Assembly (NCBI GenBank): GCA_011049115.1
Contig: DSCM01000001.1
Span: forward strand, 1-34,528
DNA length: 34,528 bases
DNA from: Pseudomonadota bacterium
GTDB taxonomy: Bacteria > Desulfobacterota > Anaeroferrophillalia > Anaeroferrophillales > Tharpellaceae
Direction of reading: 5' to 3'
Below are positions 1-9,883 of this stretch, piece by piece. The notes beneath the pieces are model-generated. The model saw nothing but the letters and a program-made list of their open reading frames with translations, had not been told where the DNA came from and did no database searches. A program made the position numbers and the translations under genes. Numbering within the stretch: position 1 is the first letter of the stretch; each line of letters starts with the position of its first letter.

Positions 1-683
1 CCGGCAGCCGGCACCGCCACCCCGACCGGAGCCTGAAAATCAACCCCGCCATGGGGATTCCGCGGGGCCCCGTTTAAAAAACGGCGGCGCCCGAAAGGCG
101 AGGTAATCGCGGTCGTCAACGGCGTTTCCAGCCCCCGAGCGAAAGCCAGCTCCGGAAAAGAACCGGCGTAGACACAACTCAGCTTCTCCCGGTCACGTTG
201 AATGCGCTCCAGGGTTTCCGGTAGCGTCGGGGTCGCCATTTCGCCGGCCACCGTCAAGTGCTGTTCACCGTAGTCATGCGCGGCCACGATGATCGACAAG
301 GCCGGAATTTCAGTCATCAGGCCCTTGAAACCCAGCCGATAAGAACCGGGCCGCACCTCCAGACCGATCGCGACCACGCCCCGCCAGCCCCCGGATACCG
401 GTTCCAACATAAAATCACGATCGCAAAAAATCATTTTCAGAGCCGGCAACTCAGGATCGATTCCGGGCGCAGCTTGCAAGGCGACAATCAGGGCCTGACC
501 GGGGCGGGGCTGCGCGGGGAGATAAAAAGCCTTGAAACAGCCGAGTTCAACCTCGGTAAAACCGGCCCGCGCCAAACTTGGCGCCGCGCTGAAAAGACAA
601 GTCAGGCCCGCTACAACCAGAAGAAAACGGGCCCCGGTTTTTCTGAAAAACCGCCCGCGCCGCAAAAAAATCCGTTTATTCAT
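1..683 (-). CDS. M23-family peptidase (LytM/lysostaphin type), C-terminus cut by window edge
   Basis: The frame opens at ATG 683 and stays open to the left edge, giving 227 residues without a stop. The N-terminus is basic and then hydrophobic (about residues 19-40), fitting a signal peptide or anchor. Near the edge is the segment SPFGRRRFLNG, followed by PHGGVDF, the HxxxD zinc-ligand motif of M23 metallopeptidases (His211, Asp215). The second HxH motif would lie beyond the edge. Family members cut peptidoglycan cross-links in the periplasm, or act as non-catalytic activators when ligands are lost; the first ligand pair is intact here. The start codon overlaps the end of xseA by 8 bp, so the two genes are probably cotranscribed and translationally coupled. 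The middle of the protein (about 45-150) was not recognised. Confidence 0.85.
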   Translation of the reverse strand, partial: MNKRIFLRRGRFFRKTGARFLLVVAGLTCLFSAAPSLARAGFTEVELGCFKAFYLPAQPRPGQALIVALQAAPGIDPELPALKMIFCDRDFMLEPVSGGWRGVVAIGLEVRPGSYRLGFKGLMTEIPALSIIVAAHDYGEQHLTVAGEMATPTLPETLERIQRDREKLSCVYAGSFPELAFARGLETPLTTAITSPFGRRRFLNGAPRNPHGGVDFQAPVGVAVPAA

Positions 684-2109
684 CGGCATTGGTCTTTTCC
701 ATTCTTTCCGGCGCAAACGGAATCACTCGCTCGACCCGGCATCGCGCCCCACCTTGATGAAAACGCAAGTCCAGAAGTTCACCCGGATGTAGTTCGGCGC
801 AGTTTCTGACGACAACGCCGGTCCCGGTTTTCTCAACCACCGCGTAGCCCCGGGCGAGCACCGCCAGGGGATTTCCGGCCCGCAACCGGTCACCGGCGGC
901 GGCCAGCCGAATTTTCCGGCCATGCAACTGCCGGCTCCAGGCCCGCTGAAGACGCCCGGCAAAAGTTTCGATTTTCAGGTTCAAGGAATCCAGCCGCAAG
1001 CCGGGAGAAACCTGCCGCAAACAATGCTCCCGGGTCGCAAGCTGCTGGTGGACCAGACGCAGACGATGCCGCAAGCCGGCAAAAAAACGAGCCTTGAGCT
1101 CCAGCAGGCGCCGGCGCGACAAAAGCAAAGACCCAGCCCCGCGATCCAGCCCCAAAGCCAGCATCTGCAGACGTCGACGCTCCCGGGTCGTCTGCAAACG
1201 GCCGCTCTGCAAGAGACGCCGGCGCAGATGATGAAGACGATCGACCATCTCCCGCCGACTACCGATAACCATCTCGGCCGCCGCGGAAGGAGTCGGGGCC
1301 CGCAAATCGGCGACAAAATCGGCAATCGTGAAATCGATTTCGTGCCCTACGGCGCTGATCAGGGGAATCGAACCGGCGGCAATCGCCCGGGCGACCCGTT
1401 CATCGTTAAAAGGCTGCAGATCTTCGTAAGAGCCGCCGCCCCGGGCCAGAATAATCGTATCGACTCGTTCCCGCCAATATCGTTCAAGGCGTTCCAGAGC
1501 GGCGCAGATCTCGCCTGCGGCCCGCTCACCTTGCACCACCACCGGCACGACAATAATCTCAACTCCGGCGAAACGGCGGCCGATAACCTGCAGGATATCG
1601 TGAACCGCGGCCCCGGTCGGCGAGGTTACCAGAGCCAGGGTCCGGGGCAACAAAGGAATCGCTTTTTTTCGCTCCGGACGGAAAAGACCTTCGCTTTCCA
1701 GTTTAGCCTTCAACGCGGCAAAGGCCCGCCAGAGCTCCCCGAGTCCCTGGGGCTCCAAGCGGCTGACAATCATCTGGTACTCACCCCGAGGCTCATAAAG
1801 AGAGATGCGCCCCCGGCAGAGCACCAGGTCGCCCTCCTGCAAACGATAAGCTGAGGCGAAACGCTGCTGCCGGAAAAAGACGGCCTTGAGCTGAGACCTC
1901 TCATCTTTTAACGTGAAATAACAGTGCCCGGAAACCGGAGTGCGCAAGGTCGAAATTTCACCCGCGACCCAGACCGGAGTGAAATTGTCTTCCAGCACCA
2001 GGCGAATATCGCCGGTCAGCTGCGAAACGCTGTAAACATGCCGCTCCTCTTGTCCCTCGACCGCCTCGCCAAGTTGATCAAGCCAGAATTCATCCGGAAA
2101 CTGCGCCAT
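676..2109 (-). CDS. xseA: Exodeoxyribonuclease VII large subunit
   Basis: XseA is the catalytic large subunit of exonuclease VII, which degrades single-stranded DNA to oligonucleotides together with XseB. An N-terminal OB-fold (about residues 25-120, with the segment VAGEIS and SGHCYFTLKD) is followed by the conserved catalytic region. That region contains TSPTGAAVHDIL, ARGGGSYEDL (about 222-231) and GHEIDFTIADFVADLRAPTP (His256, Asp259). A basic, coiled C-terminal region follows. The length of about 477 residues is normal for the family. I chose ATG 2109 because GAGAAG sits 8 nt upstream; ATG 2115 and GTG 2166 are in-frame alternatives. No xseB is visible in the window. The downstream M23 gene starts inside the last codons. 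Confidence 0.95.
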   Translation of the reverse strand: MAQFPDEFWLDQLGEAVEGQEERHVYSVSQLTGDIRLVLEDNFTPVWVAGEISTLRTPVSGHCYFTLKDERSQLKAVFFRQQRFASAYRLQEGDLVLCRGRISLYEPRGEYQMIVSRLEPQGLGELWRAFAALKAKLESEGLFRPERKKAIPLLPRTLALVTSPTGAAVHDILQVIGRRFAGVEIIVVPVVVQGERAAGEICAALERLERYWRERVDTIILARGGGSYEDLQPFNDERVARAIAAGSIPLISAVGHEIDFTIADFVADLRAPTPSAAAEMVIGSRREMVDRLHHLRRRLLQSGRLQTTRERRRLQMLALGLDRGAGSLLLSRRRLLELKARFFAGLRHRLRLVHQQLATREHCLRQVSPGLRLDSLNLKIETFAGRLQRAWSRQLHGRKIRLAAAGDRLRAGNPLAVLARGYAVVEKTGTGVVVRNCAELHPGELLDLRFHQGGARCRVERVIPFAPERMEKTNADE

Positions 2110-3618
<1,509 letters not shown>

Positions 3619-3748
3619 TATGGCGCTAACGTTTACCGAGTCGGTGACGCGGCAATTTTGGAACCTTCAACTAACAACTTGCAAGCTGTTGCCAGCCAAA
3701 CCAAGCCATTATTCTGACACAGGAATTAACCTTTCCATTATTCAGTAG

Positions 3749-4582
3749 ATGAACTCCTTAAGTCGTCGTCTGCCGCTGATTTTCAGCTCCGCTCTGATTT
3801 TTATCTTTTTCACGCTCTGTGTGAGTTTCGGCCTGCAGAAAGGCGGCAATCTCTTAAGCATCGCGGAAAGAGCCGCCCTGACCATGGTTTATCCTCTTCA
3901 GAAAGGCATTGACCTCGGTTTTTCGGGCTGCGGCAAGCTGTTCGACGGCTATATAAACCTGGTCGGAATCAAGGCCAGAAACCAGCAATTGGAAAAAGAG
4001 CTGGCTAGGGCTCGCTATCGTCTGGCCGAACTGGCGGAAATCAAGCACGAAAATTTACGCCTGCACAAATTACTCCAGTTAAAACAGCGTGATAGCCTGC
4101 TAGAACAAGGTCTGGCCGCCCATGTCATCGGTCGCCAGACCGACAATCTCTCGCATATTCTCATTATCGATCGCGGCTCCCGACAGGGACTGAAGCTCAA
4201 CAATCCGGTCTTTACCCCGGAAGGTCTGGTCGGACGGATTGTCACCTGCGCTCCCCTGTCCGCCAAGGTTCTCCTCCTGCTTGACCAGAACAGCGCCTGC
4301 GATGTCATCGTGCAGCGCAACCGGGTCCGCGGCATCCTTCAGGGGGCCGGCAAACTCTGTCGCCTGGCCCATCTGCAGAACTCCGCCGACGTCAAAATCG
4401 GCGACCTTCTGATCACCTCAGGACTTGACAATATCTTCCCCAAAGGGATGACGGTCGGCACCGTCATCTCCGCCAACCGTAACGAGAACGATCTGAGTCA
4501 GGAAATCATCGTTAAACCGGAATTTGATCTGGATACCATTGAAGAAGTGTATATCGTCCCCTCATCATCCCCGGCCGAGTAA
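3749..4582 (+). CDS. mreC: Rod shape-determining protein MreC
   Basis: MreC is the bitopic inner-membrane protein that links cytoplasmic MreB to the periplasmic domain of PBP2. One membrane helix lies at about residues 10-30. It is followed by a coiled-coil stretch (about 70-105, rich in Leu/Glu/Arg) and a beta-rich periplasmic domain. Family-typical segments are HVIGRQTDNLSHILIIDRGS, the GLVGRIV repeat and ITSGLDNIFPKGMTVG. The length of 277 residues is normal. The Shine-Dalgarno match before this ATG is poor, which may mean modest translation. mreD follows after 21 bp. Confidence 0.95.
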   Translation: MNSLSRRLPLIFSSALIFIFFTLCVSFGLQKGGNLLSIAERAALTMVYPLQKGIDLGFSGCGKLFDGYINLVGIKARNQQLEKELARARYRLAELAEIKHENLRLHKLLQLKQRDSLLEQGLAAHVIGRQTDNLSHILIIDRGSRQGLKLNNPVFTPEGLVGRIVTCAPLSAKVLLLLDQNSACDVIVQRNRVRGILQGAGKLCRLAHLQNSADVKIGDLLITSGLDNIFPKGMTVGTVISANRNENDLSQEIIVKPEFDLDTIEEVYIVPSSSPAE

Positions 4583-4603
4583 CCCGAGGCGCGGTTCCAA
4601 ACC

Positions 4604-5119
4604 ATGAAATTATCGTTTTTGTCTCCACTGCCGTTTACCTTGGGAGCCCTATTTTTGAGCGCGATCGAATCATCCCTGTTTCCCCATCTCGGAGTTCCGG
4701 TTTATCTTATTCCGGATTTAAATCTGGCTTTGATAATCTTCCTGAGTTCACGCCCTCTCAAAGGAAGGGTTCTGCTTTCCGCCGCGGGCATTGCTCTGTG
4801 CGCCTCCCTTTTCGGCAGTTTCCCCGGTATCGGGCAACCACTAAGCTACCTTTTTATATTTTTTGCGGGCTACGGGCTCAACCAGACGATCTTCCTGAAC
4901 AACCTTTTGCCGCAGGCGCTGGTCACGGGCCTGGCAAAAGCTATCATGACGGTCATTTACAGCCTGCCCAGCGTCGCCTCCCCGACCCTGGGCCTGTTCT
5001 TACTGCAAACCACGGGGGCCGCCCTGAGCACTGCGTTTTTCGCCCTGCCCCTGCTGTTCTTCCTGTTTACCATAACCGAGCGTTGCCAGCCTGACGGCGG
5101 CAATCAGCTCTCAGTCTGA
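4604..5119 (+). CDS. mreD: Rod shape-determining protein MreD
   Basis: MreD is a small polytopic membrane protein of the elongasome that interacts with MreC and PBP2. The product has 171 residues with about five hydrophobic segments and almost no soluble domain, as expected for the family. Typical features are the early SLFPHLGVPVYLIPDL segment and SSRPLKGRVL. Primary sequence is weakly conserved in MreD, so the call leans on position between mreC and mrdA, together with size and topology. mrdA starts about 38 bp downstream. Confidence 0.88.
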   Translation: MKLSFLSPLPFTLGALFLSAIESSLFPHLGVPVYLIPDLNLALIIFLSSRPLKGRVLLSAAGIALCASLFGSFPGIGQPLSYLFIFFAGYGLNQTIFLNNLLPQALVTGLAKAIMTVIYSLPSVASPTLGLFLLQTTGAALSTAFFALPLLFFLFTITERCQPDGGNQLSV

Positions 5120-5157
5120 AATGGGCGTCCCTTTCCCTCAGGCTTCCCGCGGTGCTC

Positions 5158-6987
5158 ATGAGCAAGGTTGACAATCTCAGAAAAAGCAAGCGCGAACAGA
5201 TTCTGGCCAATGGTCGACTGATCATGCTCGCCATGGCGGTGGTGGTTATCGCCTTGGTCATGCGACTCTGGTATCTGCAAATCGTCATGGGAGACCATTT
5301 TAAACAACGGTCACAGGATAACCGAATACGAGTCCGCCGCATCCGGGCCCTGCGCGGAATGATTTATGATCGCAACGGCAAGCTTCTCGCCGACAACTCC
5401 CTGGCCTTCAACCTGCAAATGGTTCCGGAAAATATCGATCAGATAGAAGAGGTCGCCACCATTCTGGCGGCTCAGATCGACAACCTCGAACCCGATGTGA
5501 TTATCACCGCGTATCGGGAAACCTCCCCGGCTACCCGCCATCGCCCCCTGACCCTGAAAAAGAATCTCAGCCCGGATGAGCTGGCCCGAATCGAAGCCCG
5601 CAAATATGAACTGCCGGGGATTCTGATCGAAACCGAGCCCATGCGTGTCTATCCCTACGATGAAATTTGCTCTCACATTATCGGTTATCTGGGATTCATC
5701 AACGACCATGAACTCCGCCAACCGGCCTATCAGAGCTACGCCCGGGATGACCTGGTCGGAAGAAGCGGCATCGAAGCCCGCTACCAGGATCACCTGCGCG
5801 GCCTTGACGGTATACGCCAGGTCGAGGTCAATGCCCGGGGGCGTGAACTGGCCAGCCACACCGACCAACCTGCGCGCTCAGGAGGTCATCTGACCCTGAC
5901 CATTGATATCGAACTTCAGGCATACGTTTTCAAGCTCATGGGCGAAGAGGTCGGAAGTCTGGTGGCACTGGACCCCAATAATGGCGAGGTTCTGGCCCTG
6001 GTCAGCACCCCGGCCTTTTCCAACAACCTTTTTTCAACCAGGATTTCCAGTGAAAACTGGCGGGAAATCAATGAAAACCCCTTTAAACCCCTTCAGAACC
6101 GGGCCGTGCAAGGCCGTTACCCGCCCGGCTCGACGTTTAAACCCCTGCTCGCCCTGCTGGCTTTGAACGACCAGATCGTAACCCCGGCGACCAAGTTCCA
6201 CTGCAGCGGCTCCCTGACCCTGGGCGCCAGCAATTTTCGTTGTTGGAACCGTTACGGCCACGGCAATGTTGATCTGGCGGGATCCTTGCGTGAATCTTGC
6301 GATGTTTATTACTATAATCTGGCCACCCGCCTGGCAATTGACCGGATTGCCGCCTACAGCTCCGCCTTCGGCCTCGGACGATGCAGCGGCATTGAACTGC
6401 CGGAAGAAAAAAGCGGGCTTCTGCCCACCTCCTCATGGAAGTTGAAATACATCCACGATCAGTGGTATACGGGAGACACCTTGTCGGTAGCTCTCGGCCA
6501 GGGTTATCTGACCGCCACGCCCTTGCAAATCGCGTCCCTGTATGCGGTTTTCGCCAACGGCGGCACTTATTATCAACCCCATCTGCTGAAAACCGAGATA
6601 AAATGTGAGGTTTCCGGACCACCTGACGGCAACCGGCAAGGCCGGCCAATTGAAACCGGCAAGGCGCAGATGGAAACCGTGCGCCAAGCCCTCTGGCAGG
6701 TAGTTAACGACAAACGGGGTACCGCCTACCAGGCCCGCATCAAGAATCAGCCTTGGGAAATGGCGGGCAAAACCGGCACCGCGCAGGTGGTCAAACAGCA
6801 CCTTGACGATCTGAAAAATCAGAAAAACACTCCTCGGCACCTTCGCGACCATGCCTGGTTTGCGGCCTTCGCCCCCTATGACAAGCCCACCATCGCGGTT
6901 GCGGTAATCATCGAACATGGCGGCCATGGCAGTTCAGTCGCGGCTCCGATTGCTCGTGAGGCAATCAAGTTCTACCTGGAAAACTAA
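5158..6987 (+). CDS. mrdA: Penicillin-binding protein 2 (elongation transpeptidase)
   Basis: This is a class B PBP and the D,D-transpeptidase of the elongasome, partner of RodA. A single membrane anchor lies near residues 20-42. The pedestal domain includes the RGMIYDRNG motif. The transpeptidase domain has STFK (active-site Ser325, Lys328), SCD (380-382, in the SxN position) and KTGTAQ (538-543). I chose ATG 5158 (609 residues). A GTG two codons upstream keeps the same frame. All catalytic motifs are intact; an Asp as third residue of the SxN motif is common in PBP2. A 289-bp gap with a strong hairpin separates it from rodA. Confidence 0.96.
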   Translation: MSKVDNLRKSKREQILANGRLIMLAMAVVVIALVMRLWYLQIVMGDHFKQRSQDNRIRVRRIRALRGMIYDRNGKLLADNSLAFNLQMVPENIDQIEEVATILAAQIDNLEPDVIITAYRETSPATRHRPLTLKKNLSPDELARIEARKYELPGILIETEPMRVYPYDEICSHIIGYLGFINDHELRQPAYQSYARDDLVGRSGIEARYQDHLRGLDGIRQVEVNARGRELASHTDQPARSGGHLTLTIDIELQAYVFKLMGEEVGSLVALDPNNGEVLALVSTPAFSNNLFSTRISSENWREINENPFKPLQNRAVQGRYPPGSTFKPLLALLALNDQIVTPATKFHCSGSLTLGASNFRCWNRYGHGNVDLAGSLRESCDVYYYNLATRLAIDRIAAYSSAFGLGRCSGIELPEEKSGLLPTSSWKLKYIHDQWYTGDTLSVALGQGYLTATPLQIASLYAVFANGGTYYQPHLLKTEIKCEVSGPPDGNRQGRPIETGKAQMETVRQALWQVVNDKRGTAYQARIKNQPWEMAGKTGTAQVVKQHLDDLKNQKNTPRHLRDHAWFAAFAPYDKPTIAVAVIIEHGGHGSSVAAPIAREAIKFYLEN

Positions 6988-7050
6988 TGCAACCGCGAGC
7001 TCCGCAGCCCCAAGGCGGCCTTACGGCTCGCAAACAGGTACTTTCATCAG

Positions 7051-7085
7051 AACATTTTCTGCTATTTGTTGTCGCAGAAAATGTT
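7051..7085. repeat. 12-bp perfect inverted repeat between mrdA and rodA
   Basis: AACATTTTCTGC (7051-7062) and its exact complement GCAGAAAATGTT (7074-7085) flank an 11-nt loop. The stem is followed by an A-rich run rather than a T run, so it is not a standard plus-strand intrinsic terminator. It could be a protein-binding operator, an mRNA stability element or a processing site. The surrounding 6988-7276 gap shows no gene. Confidence 0.6.
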
Positions 7086-7276
7086 GAAAAAAAACAAGAA
7101 AACAACCTGTAAGGCACTAAAAACCTTAAAGCTTGACCCGCAAGGATGAATCTTTAGATGTCGACTGAAATTATCCCGCAGAAACCCAAAGCCTGGGTCA
7201 AGAATAAGGTTTTGGCGCGCTCCCGGGCGCAACCGGCTTGTGGCCCAGCCGACATTAAAGGACATAGCGCCCCCAA

Positions 7277-8473
7277 ATGACGATTTCCCCCGGAAATTCA
7301 TATCGGCCGCATCGCATCGACAAGGCCAGTGATGACTTCATATCCCTGCCCGGAAGAAGGCTGATTCAACAACCCCTGGAGCGTAATCGTCTGTATGATT
7401 TTGATTACGCCACCTTGATCCTGACCTGCCTGCTGGTGGGTCTCGGCATCATGACCATTTACAGCGCTACCTACACCCCGGAAAACGCCGGCTGGCTCAC
7501 GGCTTTCAGCCGGCGTCAGTGCAGTTGGTTCGGAATCGGCCTGGGCGTAGGCACCTTGGTTTTTGTTTTTCACTATAATTATCTCTATCATGCAGCCTAC
7601 CCATTATACGGTCTGAGTCTGCTTTTACTGGTGGCGGTCGAGGTCGCCGGTTCTCAACACATGGGAGCGACGCGCTGGCTTTCGCTCGGGGGACTCAACC
7701 TGCAGCCCTCGGAACTTGTTAAAATAACCGTCATTCTCGCCCTGGCCCGTTATTTCAGTAATCGCCGGCTGCCCCCCCCCTATAATCTGAGAGAGTTACT
7801 GCCCCCCCTGGCAATCGTCTTACTGCCCTGTCTGTTTATCCTGAAACAGCCTGACCTGGGCACCGCCTTGCTGATCTTCCTGATTTCCGGGGTCGTGATC
7901 CTGATTGTCGGCATAACCAGGCGGACTCTGGCGACAATCATGACCGCTGCCCTGATCTGCGGTTCAATCGGCTGGCAGTTTCTTCACGACTATCAACGCC
8001 GACGGGTGCTGACCTTTCTCGATCCTGAAAATGATCCCCTGGGCTCCGGCTACCATATCGCTCAGTCCAAGATCGCGATCGGGGCCGGCAAATTCTTCGG
8101 CAATGGTTTTCTCAAGGGCACCCAGAATACCCTGCATTTCCTTCCCGAACAACATACAGATTTCATCTTTGCCGCTTATGCCGAGCAATGGGGATTCCTG
8201 GGCTGTATCATCCTGCTGACCCTCTATCTGGCCTTTCTCTTTCGCAGTCTGAACATCGCCATGGAAGCCCGGGATACCTTCGGAAGTTACCTGGGCAGCG
8301 GTATCGCGGCGATTTTTTTCTGGCAGATCACCATCAATATCGGCATGGTTTCCGGCCTCATGCCGGTGGTCGGCATTCCCCTGCCCCTCTTCAGCTATGG
8401 TGGCACTTCCATGCTGACTTCCATGATTCTGATCGGCATGCTTCTGAACCTTCATTTTCGCCGCAAAGGATAA
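7277..8473 (+). CDS. rodA: RodA peptidoglycan glycosyltransferase (SEDS family)
   Basis: RodA polymerises lipid II into glycan strands and works with PBP2. The 398-residue product is polytopic with about ten membrane helices. SEDS signatures include GLGIMTIYSATY, GATRWLSLGGLNLQPSELVKI, KQPDLGTALL, QSKIAIGAGKFFGNGF, LPEQHTDFIFAAYAEQWGF and the C-terminal PVVGIPLPLFSYGGTSM. The conserved acidic residue in the LPEQHTDF loop, required for polymerase activity in the family, is present. The N-terminus carries about 35 polar residues before the first helix, slightly longer than usual. Its stop codon is only 5 bp before the radA TTG start. RodA rather than FtsW is supported by the adjacent mre/mrdA genes. 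Confidence 0.96.
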   Translation: MTISPGNSYRPHRIDKASDDFISLPGRRLIQQPLERNRLYDFDYATLILTCLLVGLGIMTIYSATYTPENAGWLTAFSRRQCSWFGIGLGVGTLVFVFHYNYLYHAAYPLYGLSLLLLVAVEVAGSQHMGATRWLSLGGLNLQPSELVKITVILALARYFSNRRLPPPYNLRELLPPLAIVLLPCLFILKQPDLGTALLIFLISGVVILIVGITRRTLATIMTAALICGSIGWQFLHDYQRRRVLTFLDPENDPLGSGYHIAQSKIAIGAGKFFGNGFLKGTQNTLHFLPEQHTDFIFAAYAEQWGFLGCIILLTLYLAFLFRSLNIAMEARDTFGSYLGSGIAAIFFWQITINIGMVSGLMPVVGIPLPLFSYGGTSMLTSMILIGMLLNLHFRRKG

Positions 8474-8478
8474 CGATT

Positions 8479-9873
8479 TTGTCGAGTAAAAAAAACAAAA
8501 CCTCTTTCTTCTGCACGGTCTGCGGTTATCAAAGTGCTAAATGGCTGGGCAAATGCCCTGGTTGCGAGGAATGGGAATCAATGCGGGAGGCCCCAGCGGA
8601 AACCCCGGTCGAGCGTCAGGAAAACCCGCAACTTCTGGCCGTCATTGAAGAACTCGGAGAGAGCCACGGGCCGCAACCGCTTTCCACCCTGGATGACCGT
8701 GACCAGCCCCGCCGCCAAACCGGAATTGAAGAATTTGACCGGGTTCTGGGCGGCGGCGTGGTCGGGGGTTCGGTAATCTTGGTCGGAGGTGATCCGGGCA
8801 TCGGCAAATCGACCCTGCTGCTGCAGATTCTCAACCAGCTGAGTCGACCCGAGTCACCCACCCTCTATGTCTCCGGCGAGGAGTCCCCGTACCAAAGTAA
8901 AATCCGCAGTCTGAGAATGGGGATTGAGAATCATCACCTCTACTTTCTGGCCGCCGCTGAAATTGACAATATCATCGGCCATTTTCGCAAGCTAAAACCG
9001 AGCGCGCTGGTGATTGACTCAATTCAGACCTGTCACTGCCCCGAGATAAAATCTCCCCCCGGCTCCACCAACCAGATCAGACAGGCGGCTTCCCATCTGG
9101 TCAAAATCGCCAAGCTGACCCGGACTCCGATCTTCATTATCGGCCATGTCACCAAGGACGGCAGCATTGCCGGGCCCAAACTGTTGGAGCACATGGTCGA
9201 CACGGTCCTTTATTTTGAATCAGACACTCAGTATCCTTATCGCATTTTACGAGCCGTCAAGAATCGTTTCGGTTCAACCAATGAAATCGGGGTCTTCGAG
9301 ATGACGGGCAGCGGCCTGATCGGAGTCGACAGCCCCTCGCGGATTTTTCTTAACGAGCGCCAGGTCAATTTGGCCGGATCCCTAGTCAGCGCCACCATCG
9401 AAGGTTCGCGGCCGATTCTGACGGAGCTTCAGGCTCTGGTCAGCACCGCGATTTCCGGCGGCATCCCTCGACGAACCACCCTGGGCATCGATCGCAATCG
9501 GGCCGCCCTGATGATTGCCATCATGGAAAAACGACTGCGCCTTAACTTCAACAACAAAGATATCTTTCTCAACCTTGTCGGCGGCCTGAAGGTCGTTGAA
9601 CCGGCTCTTGACCTGGCCCTGATCGCCGCGGTTCTTTCGAGCCATCTGGATCAACCCGTCCCGCCGACCACGCTGGTAATCGGAGAAGTCGGCCTTACCG
9701 GTGAAACTCGCAGAATCAATATGATTGACCAGCGCGTCGCCGAAGCCATGAAATTCGGTTTTAAAAAAATCATTCTGCCCGACGGCAATCCGACCTCGTC
9801 GCCGGCCCGCAACCGGACCGTCATTCACGAAATAGCAACGATCTCGGAACTGGCGGCCGCCCTTTTCTCCTGA
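8479..9873 (+). CDS. radA: DNA repair protein RadA
   Basis: RadA is a RecA-like, ring-forming helicase that promotes branch migration in homologous recombination. An N-terminal C4 zinc finger (Cys12, 15, 26, 29) is followed by Walker A GGDPGIGKST (103-112), the RadA-specific KNRFG motif (261-265) and a C-terminal Lon-like domain. The start is TTG 8479, with an AAGGA-like ribosome-binding site inside the rodA stop region. The 464-residue product fits the family length. The open frame continues upstream inside rodA, but that extension is out of frame with rodA and lies before the zinc finger, so it is not coding. Cotranscription with rodA is likely. Confidence 0.97.
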   Translation: MSSKKNKTSFFCTVCGYQSAKWLGKCPGCEEWESMREAPAETPVERQENPQLLAVIEELGESHGPQPLSTLDDRDQPRRQTGIEEFDRVLGGGVVGGSVILVGGDPGIGKSTLLLQILNQLSRPESPTLYVSGEESPYQSKIRSLRMGIENHHLYFLAAAEIDNIIGHFRKLKPSALVIDSIQTCHCPEIKSPPGSTNQIRQAASHLVKIAKLTRTPIFIIGHVTKDGSIAGPKLLEHMVDTVLYFESDTQYPYRILRAVKNRFGSTNEIGVFEMTGSGLIGVDSPSRIFLNERQVNLAGSLVSATIEGSRPILTELQALVSTAISGGIPRRTTLGIDRNRAALMIAIMEKRLRLNFNNKDIFLNLVGGLKVVEPALDLALIAAVLSSHLDQPVPPTTLVIGEVGLTGETRRINMIDQRVAEAMKFGFKKIILPDGNPTSSPARNRTVIHEIATISELAAALFS

Positions 9874-9883
9874 CCAAGACCCT

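Noticed and set aside
922-1854. Plus-strand open frame of 310 codons opposite xseA
   Set aside because: Composition rich in Gln, Arg and Pro without motifs; xseA on the other strand is conserved over the same span.
8188-8478. Upstream extension of the radA frame into rodA
   Set aside because: It overlaps conserved RodA C-terminal motifs in another frame, and a TTG with ribosome-binding site sits just before the zinc finger.
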